A stretch of DNA of 64,000 nt from Granulicella paludicola (GTDB lineage: Bacteria > Acidobacteriota > Terriglobia > Terriglobales > Acidobacteriaceae): NCBI RefSeq assembly GCF_025685545.1, contig NZ_JAGSYC010000020.1, forward strand, positions 124,001-188,000. The letters run 5' to 3'. The notes under the pieces were generated by a model that was not told where the DNA came from, ran no database searches, and saw nothing but the letters and a program-made list of their open reading frames with translations. The position numbers and the translations under genes were made by a program. This document shows positions 33,436 to 41,707 of this stretch, one piece after another. The first letter of the stretch is position 1. Each line of letters begins with the position of its first letter.

Positions 33436-33731
33436 CGTCTGCTGTGAGGATACGCGGTCTGGACGGTGATGTCTGCTGCGCCGGGGCGGGGGGACGACCT
33501 GCGGTAGGTTACCTGCTTGTTGGTGAAGTTACCAAAAGCGGTAATGAAGGAAGCAAAAGGCACGATTACCACCATGACTGAGGTAATGATTACGGAAGAG
33601 CCCTGGCCTATCCTCTTCTGGCATATGGACTTAGCTGATCTGGATCAATAGATTGAAGTTCAGCAACGGGACAACGTTGTGACCCATTAGTAACAGCGAC
33701 ACTTGAAATTATCTGCCAAGGAGAACCTACC
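33436..33731. other. Gap upstream of the small secreted peptide
   Basis: This holds the divergent 5' regions of rnr and the 59-residue peptide. A 35-codon open frame (33544-33651) exists, without ribosome site. An imperfect inverted repeat CAACG...CGTTG lies near 33664-33679. I could not define the peptide promoter. Confidence 0.35.
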
Positions 33732-33911
33732 ATGAAGAACAACATCGTCCGCCTCTTCGTCCTGACCCTCACGATTGCCGGTTTCACCGCTGCTTCGGTT
33801 TCCGCTCACGCTCGCACGATCAACAAAGCTTCGGTTGCTCCTCTTTCGGTAGTTGGTGGATCTCAGACACTTTGCGCACCGAACGATCCGACTGCTTGCG
33901 GCCTTCACTAA
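33732..33911 (+). CDS. Small secreted peptide (59 aa)
   Basis: A short gene with AAGGAG 8 nt before its ATG. The product starts MKNNIVRLFVLTLTIAGFTA and has a clear Sec-type signal peptide ending around ASVSAHA (residue 27). The mature peptide, about 32 residues, contains VVGGSQTLCAPNDPTACGLH at the end, with two Cys seven residues apart that could form a disulphide, and stops with TAA. It is followed 132 nt later by a 7-TM protein gene. I infer an exported, possibly disulphide-bonded or processed peptide; the family is not known to me. Similar short peptides seem common in Terriglobia, but this is from memory. Confidence 0.65.
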   Translation: MKNNIVRLFVLTLTIAGFTAASVSAHARTINKASVAPLSVVGGSQTLCAPNDPTACGLH

Positions 33912-33997
33912 AAAGCGGTGAAGCGGCCTATACAAGTAGGCATAATGCGCAGTATCGCGTGAAAATATCTTTCACGGCACTATGATTTCCCACGGTT

Positions 33998-34021
33998 CAG
34001 CCTCATACTAAAGCGAGGCTG
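33998..34021 (+). promoter_or_regulatory. Hairpin between the peptide and 7-TM genes
   Basis: CAGCCTC (33998-34004) and GAGGCTG (34015-34021) form a 7-bp stem followed by CTTTA. A second inverted repeat GTGAAA-atatc-TTTCAC lies at 33959-33975. Either could be an attenuator limiting read-through into the membrane gene. Confidence 0.4.
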
Positions 34022-34043
34022 CTTTACTCTGGGGGAACATTCG

Positions 34044-34982
34044 ATGGACACGATACTGGAATACGCAGATATATCGTTGTTGATTGCAAGCGTCGTCATA
34101 TTAGCAGTTATGTGGCGAAAGCAATTGATCTCGAAAAATCGTGCTCTCGCCAGCTATCTCGTCGCTGTTTTGACGATGTTGGCTATCGAAATCCCGATCA
34201 TGTTTTTCCGCAAGTCTTTAGGGATCGAAGTCCACCTTGCCTATCGAGTCCTGTTCTACAGCACGCAGTTTCTTTCCATCGTTCAGTCGGCGTTGATCCT
34301 CGCTGTTATCTATAGCGTGTTCAACGCCGCAATGCGCCCACTCAAGGGACTTCAGCGTATGGGCAAGCTGATCTTCAAGTGGGTTGCCGGTGTATCGGTT
34401 CTGCTTGGAATCGTGATTGCTCTCGGCCCGCATGTATTCGCTACGGGCAGCCCGTCGACGATTGCAGTAACGACTGTGATTGAACGTGCTCAAGAAGGTA
34501 TCAATGTCCTGACGCTCTGCCTTCTGCTTTTTGTCTGCGTGGCGATCAAGCCATTGGGTCTGACGTTCCGTAGCCACATTTTCGGCGTGGCCCTTGGCCT
34601 TGGGGTGATCTCAATGACGGAACTCGTTCAGGCCACCTGGTTCTGGACTGTCGGAGCTCATTCCCTCTACTCGCCTATTTACGCGGTAAGTGCGATTGGT
34701 TATTTCGTAGCATTTTCTGCGTGGGGCTTATATCTCGCAGTTCCCGAACCTGCTCGCAAACTTATTCTGCTGCCGACGACTTCTCCGTTCTTCCATTGGA
34801 ACCGCATCGCCGAAGCTTTGGGCGATGCTCCAGGTAACGTGGCGATTGGCTTCAACGCCAGCATGATTTCCCCCATTGAGACGGAGATGATGACGGCGAT
34901 GAGCAAGAGCAATCGCGAGCGTGAGGCGGCAGCTGCCAAGGCGGAGGCTGAAGCGCAGGAAGATTCGTTCATCGCTTCCTAG
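34044..34982 (+). CDS. Seven-helix membrane protein of unknown function
   Basis: A 312-residue protein with seven hydrophobic segments (near residues 10-22, 36-56, 70-92, 108-130, 150-168, 182-205, 215-238) and a charged cytoplasmic tail that ends in an Ala/Glu-rich helix (REREAAAAKAEAEAQEDSF). GGGGGAAC precedes the ATG. The topology, with the N-terminus outside and the long tail inside, is receptor-like, but no kinase or other output domain is attached. It follows a small secreted peptide gene, so the pair might be a signal and its receptor or a peptide and its transporter; this is inference. No family recognised. Confidence 0.7.
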   Translation: MDTILEYADISLLIASVVILAVMWRKQLISKNRALASYLVAVLTMLAIEIPIMFFRKSLGIEVHLAYRVLFYSTQFLSIVQSALILAVIYSVFNAAMRPLKGLQRMGKLIFKWVAGVSVLLGIVIALGPHVFATGSPSTIAVTTVIERAQEGINVLTLCLLLFVCVAIKPLGLTFRSHIFGVALGLGVISMTELVQATWFWTVGAHSLYSPIYAVSAIGYFVAFSAWGLYLAVPEPARKLILLPTTSPFFHWNRIAEALGDAPGNVAIGFNASMISPIETEMMTAMSKSNREREAAAAKAEAEAQEDSFIAS

Positions 34983-35148
34983 TCTCCTGATTCGTGGCTT
35001 CAATCCTTACTTCCCTATAGCTTCTTCTCGCTCCTGAGACTTGCACGCGCTACACTGCTTGCATGTTCGCCATGACAATCGTGTTCGCTCGTGAGAGGAG
35101 ACTCTGCGAGTTGCCGAGCTATCGATCTGATCGGAAGAGGATGACTCG

Positions 35149-36789
35149 ATGGAGCCGGTAACCCATGCGTTGACGGGCGCCTGCCTGTCTCGAGCTGGCT
35201 TCAATCGTCGTGCCGCGTATGCCACGCTGACCATGGCAGCCGCTGCGGAGATGCCGGACATCGACACGGTGTGGAGTTGGCGCGGGCCGGTCGAGGGCTT
35301 TGCGCATCATCGTGGCATCACGCACACGTTTGTGGCGCTCCCCGTTGAAGCGGCGATTCTTGTCGGAGCCGTCTATGCGCTGCATCGGTGGCGAAGGTCG
35401 CGCGCCGGGTATGACGGGAAACCGCTTACGCGCGTCCCGGTGCGCTGGGGAGTTTTGTACGGTTGCGCGCTGGTGGGGCTGCTGAGCCATTTACTGCTGG
35501 ACTATACGAATAACTACGGACTGCGGCCGTTCTATCCGTTCGATACCCACTGGTATGCGGCGTCGATTGCATTCATCTTCGATCCTGTGATCTTTCTGTT
35601 GCTGGCGTTTGCCCTGTTGCTGCCATCGGTGTTCAGCCTGGTCAGCGCTGAGGTAGGAGCGAAGGAGAAGCCGTTTCGCGGTCGCGGTCTGGCGATTGCG
35701 GCGTTGCTATGCATCTGCGCCTGGTGGGGGCTGCGCGCGATTGCGCATCAGCGTGCAGTGGAATTTGGAATGTTGCAGACTTACGATCTGGAACACCTGC
35801 CGGTAGATACGGTGGTGCCGCTGCGGCCGTCCAAGCTGAGTGCGAGTACGGGAGGGAACGCTGGCTCGGAGACGGAGCTGATTGCGCCGCCAACGGAGTT
35901 CCTGCAGGCGCGGCGGGTGCTGGCAAGCCCGAACCCGCTTGATCCTTTTCGCTGGGCGCTGGCAATCGATTATGGCCCGGTGTATCAGCTGGCGACAGTG
36001 GACGCGCGTACCGGAGCGATTTCGACCGGCGATGTGAGCTATCCCAAGCTGGCTGTCGATAGCGCGATCCGCGCGGCGGAGATGAGCCCGCTGGGACGGG
36101 TGTATCTCGATTGGGCGGAGATGCCAATTGTGACCGAGGACGCGCCGGTGCAGGGAAACTATGGCCGGCTGACACGACGGGTGGTGATGAGGGATCCGCG
36201 CTTTATGGGGGACATTTCCTGGCTGCGACTGTCGCAGACTACGCCTCTGACGGCGACGATGACGGTCGATGAGGCAGGCAAGGTACTGCGTGAGTCTCTC
36301 GATGGCCGCCGAGAGCCGCCGGGTCGAGGACCGGTGTATGAGGCCCATCTGTCACTGCCGAAGTTTGGTTCCGATGCTGCGCCTGAACCGGCGCAGCAGG
36401 TGGTCAAGGTGAAGCCCATCGCGGCGGCTCCGGTGTCTCCGGTGCAGCATGTGGCGGTTCTGCCAAAGCTGGATCTGCCAGCGACGGAGACGGCCAGCGT
36501 GGCACCTCCGGTGGCTCCGGTGCCGAAGGCTGTGGCTCCGCCAATAGAAGCGAAGCCTGTGCCAGCGCCCGCAAAGCCTGTAGTGGTGGCTCCGCCCATT
36601 GTTCCCCCGCCGGCGAAGGCTGCCAAGGTGCAGCCGAAAGTGACAGACGGTAGGTCGGACGCCGCAAAATCCGATGCGGTCACGCCGGATGCTGTAAGGC
36701 TGGAGCCTCCAAGGCCTGCCGCAACGGGGCAGAAAGGGCCGATCGAGCGCTTTCGGAACTGGCTGCATTGGCTGGCGAACGGTGACTGA
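35149..36789 (+). CDS. Membrane-bound metal-dependent hydrolase (YdjM/DUF457 family) with a Pro/Ala-rich extension
   Basis: A 546-residue protein. Residues 1-200 carry the DUF457 pattern: EPVTHALTGACLSRAG, AAEMPDIDTVW, HHRGITHTF and SHLLLDYTNNYGLRPFYPF, with His and Asp residues expected to bind metal, among four to five membrane helices. Residues 200-400 are a soluble domain. The last 140 are low complexity (Ala, Pro, Val, Lys). AAGAGGA precedes the ATG. E. coli YdjM is LexA-regulated; no LexA box is evident here. Substrate unknown. Confidence 0.85.
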   Translation: MEPVTHALTGACLSRAGFNRRAAYATLTMAAAAEMPDIDTVWSWRGPVEGFAHHRGITHTFVALPVEAAILVGAVYALHRWRRSRAGYDGKPLTRVPVRWGVLYGCALVGLLSHLLLDYTNNYGLRPFYPFDTHWYAASIAFIFDPVIFLLLAFALLLPSVFSLVSAEVGAKEKPFRGRGLAIAALLCICAWWGLRAIAHQRAVEFGMLQTYDLEHLPVDTVVPLRPSKLSASTGGNAGSETELIAPPTEFLQARRVLASPNPLDPFRWALAIDYGPVYQLATVDARTGAISTGDVSYPKLAVDSAIRAAEMSPLGRVYLDWAEMPIVTEDAPVQGNYGRLTRRVVMRDPRFMGDISWLRLSQTTPLTATMTVDEAGKVLRESLDGRREPPGRGPVYEAHLSLPKFGSDAAPEPAQQVVKVKPIAAAPVSPVQHVAVLPKLDLPATETASVAPPVAPVPKAVAPPIEAKPVPAPAKPVVVAPPIVPPPAKAAKVQPKVTDGRSDAAKSDAVTPDAVRLEPPRPAATGQKGPIERFRNWLHWLANGD

Positions 36790-37024
36790 GGAGCCGCATG
36801 AGAATTGCCTGCGGGGACGAGGCGTGATCGTGAACCTGTTCCTCGCAGCCGACTGAAGTGTGGCCGTGCCCAGCAGTCACGCAATGTTTGTCAACGGCCT
36901 CTCCGAAGCTCCTCTGTGCACGGTCTGGCTTGATTCCATGCGGCGTGGGCGGTTTTGCCGGCGTGGTTCCATTACAATCAAGGTAGGCGCTCTGCGTCGA
37001 CTCTTTCTCTAAAGGCGAATCTCC

Positions 37025-37558
37025 ATGCTTGCTGTCCTCGTACTTCTGTTCGCTGCACTGAGCCGCCTTATCCCGCATGTGAACCATGCTGTTGCATTCA
37101 ACTTCACGGCTGTGGGGGCGGGGCTGCTGTTCTTTGGATCGCGCCGTCCGCGCTGGCAGACGCCACTAGCAGTGGCCGTGATGGCGCTGATGGATGTGTA
37201 CTTGACGACGCAGGTCTATCACTATCCGTTTCACGTAAAGGGTTATTTAGTGACGTGGGCGTGGTATGCGGCGGTCTGCCTGACGGGCAGCGTTCTGCTG
37301 CGCAAGGTGACGGCGATGCGTGTTGTTGCCGGCGTGCTTGCTTCTGCGACAAGCTTTTTCCTGGTGAGCAACTTTGTCGTCTGGCTTGGCAGCGGTATGT
37401 ATGCGCACAGCGCTGTGGGCCTGTTTGGCTGCTATGTCGCCGCGCTGCCGTTCTACGCGAATGATCTGATTTCTACGGCGCTGGTGTCGGCGGTGTTGTT
37501 TGGCCTGCCTGCACTGGCAGCGAAGATGACCGAAGAGCAGGGCGTGGCTGTTCGGTAG
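37025..37558 (+). CDS. DUF6580-family membrane protein
   Basis: A 177-residue protein with about five hydrophobic segments. The N-terminal LFAALSRLIPHVNHAVAFNFTAVGAGLLFFGSRRPRW and the NDLISTALVSAVLFGL end fit the DUF6580 pattern, a family of small membrane proteins with an ECF-transporter-like arrangement. The substrate is unknown. AAAGGCGA lies upstream of the ATG, and a TACAAT further upstream could be a -10. A strong terminator follows. Confidence 0.75.
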   Translation: MLAVLVLLFAALSRLIPHVNHAVAFNFTAVGAGLLFFGSRRPRWQTPLAVAVMALMDVYLTTQVYHYPFHVKGYLVTWAWYAAVCLTGSVLLRKVTAMRVVAGVLASATSFFLVSNFVVWLGSGMYAHSAVGLFGCYVAALPFYANDLISTALVSAVLFGLPALAAKMTEEQGVAVR

Positions 37559-37575
37559 CCGAAACTTGTAACGCA

Positions 37576-37613
37576 AAAGAGGCCGCTTTCATCCGAGCGG
37601 CCTCTTTGCTTTT
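37576..37613 (+). terminator. Terminator of the DUF6580 gene
   Basis: AAAGAGGCCGCT (37576-37587) pairs perfectly with AGCGGCCTCTTT (37596-37607), followed by GCTTTT. It begins 18 nt after the stop codon. Confidence 0.9.
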
Positions 37614-37636
37614 GCGCTGAGCGTGTGGGTCTCGGC

Positions 37637-37642
37637 TATCCT
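37637..37642 (+). promoter_or_regulatory. -10-like hexamer of the MogA-like gene, probable leaderless start
   Basis: TATCCT ends 6 nt before the ATG at 37649, just downstream of the previous terminator, so a new promoter is needed here. No clear -35 or Shine-Dalgarno. Confidence 0.45.
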
Positions 37643-37648
37643 GAACGA

Positions 37649-38143
37649 ATGAGTTCTTCTTCCCTGGCTGGCCGCAGCGCTGTAGTCATTACCGTGAGTG
37701 ACCGCTGCTTTCGTGACGAACAGAGCGACCTCTCCGGACCGGCTGTGGTGGCGGCTTTACGCGAAGCGGGGATGGAGGCTATCGAGTGCGCTGTGTTGCC
37801 GGATGAGCAGCCGCAGCTGGAGGCGGCGCTGCGCGAGGCCGCCAAGCATGCCGCACTGATAGTGACTACCGGTGGAACAGGTCTTGCCGAGCGTGATGTG
37901 ACGCCTGAAGCGACTCTGGCTGTTTGTGAGCGTCTGGTGCCGGGGCTGGCGGAGTTGATGCGGCAGGACGGTGCGAGACATACTCCCTATGCAGCCTTGG
38001 GGCGCGGGGTCTGCGGGGTGTGTGGGCGGGCGCTGGTACTTAACCTGCCAGGAAGTCCCGCAGGTGCGAAGAGCTCGCTACTGGCGGTGTTGCCACTGCT
38101 GAGTCACGCGCTCAATCTGCTGGCGGGTGAGACCGCACACTAA
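37649..38143 (+). CDS. Molybdenum cofactor biosynthesis protein, MogA/MoaB type
   Basis: A 164-residue protein with the MoCF_biosynth fold. AVVITVSDRCFRDEQSDLSGPAVVAALREAG and LIVTTGGTGLAERDVTPEATLAVCERLVPGLAELMRQ contain the GGTG and D.TPE motifs used for binding molybdopterin; LVLNLPGSPAGAKSSL completes it. MogA adenylylates molybdopterin. MoaB paralogues can be inactive, and I cannot tell which this is. No other moa/moe genes are in the window. A DedA gene follows 51 nt downstream. Confidence 0.88.
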   Translation: MSSSSLAGRSAVVITVSDRCFRDEQSDLSGPAVVAALREAGMEAIECAVLPDEQPQLEAALREAAKHAALIVTTGGTGLAERDVTPEATLAVCERLVPGLAELMRQDGARHTPYAALGRGVCGVCGRALVLNLPGSPAGAKSSLLAVLPLLSHALNLLAGETAH

Positions 38144-38194
38144 GCGTCAACGAACGGCCTCTCACGCTCTCAGCAAGGTAAAATAGAAGGACAC

Positions 38195-38848
38195 GTGAAA
38201 CTCGGACCTATCGCATTAATGCACAAATTTTCGGCGGCTGTGTTTGCCGTCCTCAAGCCCCTCGGCGTATGGGGGGTGGGCGGTCTCGCACTCTTGGACT
38301 CGGCCCTGATTCCCATCCCGGGCTCGATGGACAGCGTCATTGTGGGGTATGTCCACAATGAGCCGCACAAGTTTTTGCTTTTTTGTCTGATGGCTGCAGG
38401 AGCGTCGACCCTGGGCTCGCTCATACCGTTCTATATTGGCCGTGCCGGGGGAGAGCTTTTTCTGCTGAAGCGCGTAGACCGTGCGCGCTATGAGCGGATG
38501 CGGGACCGCTTCGAGAAGCAGGAGTTTGTCGCGATCCTGATTCCATCGATGGGGCCACCGCCGACGCCGCTGAAGGTTTTTCAATTCGCCGCTGGTGTCT
38601 TCGAGATGCGCATCGGGCCTTTCCTGCTGGCGACGTTTCTTGGCAAGATCACGCAATATCTGGTCTTCTCGCTGCTGACGATCTGGTTTGGTCCATCGCT
38701 GATCCACGATATACGTGCCGTGGTGCGCGACCATCGCAGCATTGTCGTCGGTGTTTCAGTGGCGGTGGTGCTTTGGCTGGCGTTCTTTATCGTGCGCAAG
38801 GTCTTCGACCGTCGTAAGGGAGAGCTTCTGCCGAGCGAAGACGCTTAG
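38195..38848 (+). CDS. DedA/SNARE-associated (VTT) membrane protein
   Basis: A 217-residue protein of the VTT/DedA family. Hallmarks are ALLDSALIPIPGSMDSVIVGY near the start, LGSLIPFYIGRAGG, RFEKQEFVAILIPSMGPPPTPLKVFQFAAGVFEMRIGPFLLATFLGK (the conserved Pro/Gly/Arg segment) and a C-terminal helix. DedA proteins flip or scramble phospholipids and undecaprenyl phosphate across the inner membrane. The start is GTG with GAAGGA 6 nt upstream; an ATG eight codons later is an alternative. A TAAAAT close upstream might be a -10. Confidence 0.88.
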   Translation: MKLGPIALMHKFSAAVFAVLKPLGVWGVGGLALLDSALIPIPGSMDSVIVGYVHNEPHKFLLFCLMAAGASTLGSLIPFYIGRAGGELFLLKRVDRARYERMRDRFEKQEFVAILIPSMGPPPTPLKVFQFAAGVFEMRIGPFLLATFLGKITQYLVFSLLTIWFGPSLIHDIRAVVRDHRSIVVGVSVAVVLWLAFFIVRKVFDRRKGELLPSEDA

Positions 38849-39038
38849 ACGCCGAGGTGGAGTTTTGCCTGTAGTTCTGTCGAAGATGAGAAGATAAAGG
38901 CAGCCGTTTGAGAGTGTTCTGGCGGATTATTCATCGAAGGTGCGCGGAATTTGTCGGGAGGGGCTGCAGAGCCCGGTGTTTCTGTCGGCAAAGCGCAACA
39001 TTCCACTGCTAAAGAGCGTCAGAACACTAAGTAAACGA

Positions 39039-40148
39039 ATGCCGACAAGCACCCCACACCGCGATCCAGAGCCAATCAGCAACGAGTCCGGGACCCAGCC
39101 GGGCGAGACCCCGTTTGAGGTTTCCGAGCACGAGCCAGCCAACGCACCGCTGCATGTCGTACCCCCGACTCCGCAGCCTGCGGGACCTGTGCGCATCCGC
39201 ACGAGTCGCTACGGCGATCTGGATGAGCATGAGCTCATCCGTGTACTCGATTCCATTGAGGATGAGCTGGCGAAGCGCCGCTTCCGCGAGTCGCTATACA
39301 TCTCATTCTTCCTGTGCGTGGCGCTGGCCTGGGTGGTTTTGTATGGGCCGAGATATTTGTGGCATTCGCCGCAGTTGGTGATGCCGTCCGATGTGATGAA
39401 GCACCGTGAGGTCGTAGAGCTGAACGCGCCGGTGATGCCGCGCAGTGTGGTTCGTCCGGCTCCAAAGGTGGACACGAAGACGTTGGAGAAGCTGCGCACG
39501 GAGGCACCGCCTCCGCCGAAGGCTGCACCTGCACCGGAGCAGCCTAAGCCTGAAACGCCACCTGCGGCTACGCAACCGACGCCTACTCCGCCAACACCTT
39601 CTCCTCTACCTTCTGCTCCAGCTCCATCCAAGCTACCCACCCCATTGGCGGATGCTCCGACACCGGCGGTCGCCCCCTCCAAGCCGAACTTCGGTACGCC
39701 GAGTGACAGCAATGCGATGAACAACCTTCTGCGTGACAGTGCCAAAGGTCGTGTTGGAACCTCCGGTGTGCATGACATTACGCGCAGCGGTAAGGGAGCC
39801 TCTGCAGGCAGCGGTGTGGATGTGCTTTCGGATATGCAGGGTGTGGACTTCTCAGACTATCTACGGCGTATGTTGAGTGATGTGAAGCGTAACTGGCTTC
39901 CGCTGCTGCCGGAAGAGATCGAACCGCCTATCTCCAAGCAGGGCGAGACGCGGGTACGCTTCTCAATTCTGCCGGACGGTCGCATCGGCGGTATGACGCT
40001 TGAAGGTCGCTCTGGCGATGTTGCGATCGATAAGGCCGCCTGGGGAGCGATCATCAGCGAGGGGCAGTTCCCGCCACTTCCGAAGCAGTTCCACGGACCG
40101 AACCTGGAGCTGCGGATCTACTTCATGGTGAACAAGCCAGTTCAATAG
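39039..40148 (+). CDS. TonB-like energy transducer
   Basis: A 369-residue protein. It has one membrane helix (SLYISFFLCVALAWVVLYGPRYLW, about residues 85-108) after an 80-residue cytoplasmic N-terminus, which is long for TonB. A Pro-rich periplasmic linker (PPPPKAAPAPEQPKPETPPAATQPTP...) follows. The C-terminal domain resembles TonB/TolA: VDFSDYLRRMLSDVKRNWLPLLP, ETRVRFSILPDGRIGGMTLEGRSGDVAIDKAAWGAI, PLPKQFHGPNLELRIYF. It would pass proton-motive force to outer-membrane transporters; the matching exbB/exbD are not in the window. A frame from 38940 lacks a ribosome site. Confidence 0.85.
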   Translation: MPTSTPHRDPEPISNESGTQPGETPFEVSEHEPANAPLHVVPPTPQPAGPVRIRTSRYGDLDEHELIRVLDSIEDELAKRRFRESLYISFFLCVALAWVVLYGPRYLWHSPQLVMPSDVMKHREVVELNAPVMPRSVVRPAPKVDTKTLEKLRTEAPPPPKAAPAPEQPKPETPPAATQPTPTPPTPSPLPSAPAPSKLPTPLADAPTPAVAPSKPNFGTPSDSNAMNNLLRDSAKGRVGTSGVHDITRSGKGASAGSGVDVLSDMQGVDFSDYLRRMLSDVKRNWLPLLPEEIEPPISKQGETRVRFSILPDGRIGGMTLEGRSGDVAIDKAAWGAIISEGQFPPLPKQFHGPNLELRIYFMVNKPVQ

Positions 40149-40150
40149 AG

Positions 40151-40381
40151 ATGACTTCGAACGACGAAGTTCGCGCAGCACGACCGCAGGCACCCGCGCC
40201 TTCGCGAGCATTGCTGCGTGCGCGTGCCGAGCAACAGGAGCGTAAGCAGCAACGCGCGACGGTTGAGCGCCGGAGTGTGGTGCGTGGGCTTGTGTTGCTG
40301 GCCCTAGTTGCGCTGGGGATAAGCGTGGCTCGCGCCGGTTTCGAGCGCGTGTTTGTACCTGGCTGGTGGAGGCACTTTTGA
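40151..40381 (+). CDS. Small single-pass membrane protein upstream of miaA
   Basis: A 76-residue protein: a basic N-terminal half with Arg/Gln/Ala helix (SRALLRARAEQQERKQQRATVERR), then a hydrophobic segment (VVRGLVLLALVALGISVARAGF) and a short end (VPGWWRHF). It starts 2 nt after the TonB-like gene and its TGA overlaps the start of miaA. The dense operon layout supports expression. Function unknown; short basic membrane proteins like this are often accessory subunits. Confidence 0.7.
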   Translation: MTSNDEVRAARPQAPAPSRALLRARAEQQERKQQRATVERRSVVRGLVLLALVALGISVARAGFERVFVPGWWRHF

Positions 40382-41325
40382 GCGACTATCCGCTGATCGT
40401 GATTTCCGGGCCTACCGCGAGCGGCAAGACAGGGTTGGCGATCGCGCTTGCCGAACGCTTCGACGGTGAGATCGTCAGTTGCGATTCGGTTGCCGTCTAT
40501 CGGCTGATGGATATTGGCTCGGCAAAGCCATCGCCTGAGGAGCGCGCACGTGTGCCGCACCACTGTCTCGATATGTATTGGCCGAACGAGGAGTGCACGG
40601 CGGGCGATTATGCTCGCCATGCACGCGAGGCTATTGCGGCTATCCGCGAGCGAGGCAAGGTGCCGATTGTGGCTGGTGGTACGGGGCTGTATCTGCGGGC
40701 GTTGTTGCAGGGACTGGCACCGGCTCCGCGGCGGGACGAGGCTCTGCGGGAGCGGCTGCGCGGGTGTGTAGAGACGAAGGGGTCGGCGTGGCTGCATCGG
40801 ATTCTGCAGCGACTGGATGCGAAGGCGGCGGCGCTGATCCACGCAAACGATGCGCCGAAGTTGATCCGCAGCATCGAGGTGACGCTGGCTGGGAGCGCGC
40901 CGCAGACGACGCAGTGGGAGGCTGGGCGCGAGCCGCTGCAGGGATACAACGTGATGCAGTTTGTGCTGGGGCCGACGTCCATAGGGCCATTCCGTGAGCA
41001 GCTGTATGCGCGCATCAACGAACGTGCGGCTGCGATGTTTGATCGCGGGCTTGTGGCGGAGACGAAGATGATTCGCGAACGCTTTGGCGAGGCATGTCGC
41101 TCACTGGGTGCGCTGGGCTATGCACAGGCAATGAGTTTGCTGCGCGGAGAGATGCCTGCTGAGGCTGCGATCTCGGCCGCGCAACAGGGGCATAGGAACT
41201 ATGCGAAGCGGCAGTTGACGTGGTTTCGTCGAGAAGAGGGAATGCAGTGGCTTGAAGGGTTTGGGGACGACGCTGCAGTGCAAGCTGCGACCTTTGCAGC
41301 CGTGCAGAAAGGGTTGGAAGCATGA
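40378..41325 (+). CDS. miaA: tRNA dimethylallyltransferase
   Basis: A 315-residue MiaA that adds dimethylallyl to A37 of tRNAs reading UNN codons. The P-loop is ISGPTASGKTGLA (near residue 8), followed by CDSVAVYRLMDIGSAKP, HHCLDMYWPNEECTAGDYARHA, VAGGTGLYLRALL and the C-terminal EACRSLGALGYAQ and NYAKRQLTWFR. GGAGG ends 5 nt before a TTG at 40378, which also overlaps the TGA of the previous gene, so TTG is the best start; a GTG 12 nt upstream lacks a ribosome site. The 3' end overlaps the next gene by 4 nt. Confidence 0.95.
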   Translation: MSDYPLIVISGPTASGKTGLAIALAERFDGEIVSCDSVAVYRLMDIGSAKPSPEERARVPHHCLDMYWPNEECTAGDYARHAREAIAAIRERGKVPIVAGGTGLYLRALLQGLAPAPRRDEALRERLRGCVETKGSAWLHRILQRLDAKAAALIHANDAPKLIRSIEVTLAGSAPQTTQWEAGREPLQGYNVMQFVLGPTSIGPFREQLYARINERAAAMFDRGLVAETKMIRERFGEACRSLGALGYAQAMSLLRGEMPAEAAISAAQQGHRNYAKRQLTWFRREEGMQWLEGFGDDAAVQAATFAAVQKGLEA

Positions 41326-41696
41326 ATGGAGTACGCATCGATAAGTGGTTGTGGGCCGCGCGGTTCTTCAAGACGCGCGCGCTGGCGGCGAAGGCCTGCG
41401 AGATGAACCGCATCACCTCAAATGAGATTGTGGCCAAGGCCGCGCGGGAGGTGCGGCTCGGCGACATGCTCACCGTGAAGAATGAGGCAGGTATCTTCGT
41501 CGTTGAGGTGCTGGTGTTGAGCGAGATGCGTGGGCCCGCGGCTGTGGCGCAGACACTCTACCGCGAGACTGAGGCGAGCAAGGTGGACCGCGACCGCGTC
41601 GCTGCCGAGCGCAAGGCGCTGTTTGCAGAAGACGCTCCGGTGGCGCGGCCGTCGAAGCGCGACCGCCGCGAGATCAACCGTTTTCGCGGTCGCTAA
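41322..41696 (+). CDS. hslR: S4-domain RNA-binding protein, Hsp15-like
   Basis: A 124-residue protein with a complete S4 RNA-binding domain at the N-terminus (GVRIDKWLWAARFFKTRALAAKACEMNRITSN, LGDMLTVKNEAG) and a basic tail (RPSKRDRREINRFRGR). This is the layout of Hsp15, which binds stalled 50S subunits still carrying nascent-chain tRNA. The ATG overlaps the miaA stop (ATGA), so it is co-translated with miaA. The small size and single domain separate it from pseudouridine synthases. Confidence 0.88.
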   Translation: MNGVRIDKWLWAARFFKTRALAAKACEMNRITSNEIVAKAAREVRLGDMLTVKNEAGIFVVEVLVLSEMRGPAAVAQTLYRETEASKVDRDRVAAERKALFAEDAPVARPSKRDRREINRFRGR

Positions 41697-41707
41697 GCGG
41701 ACGGAAG

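Noticed and set aside
33544-33651. A 35-codon open frame (33544-33651) before the secreted peptide gene
   Set aside because: No ribosome site, start choice is arbitrary and the composition (many Met and acidic residues) gives no recognisable pattern, so there is no support beyond being open.
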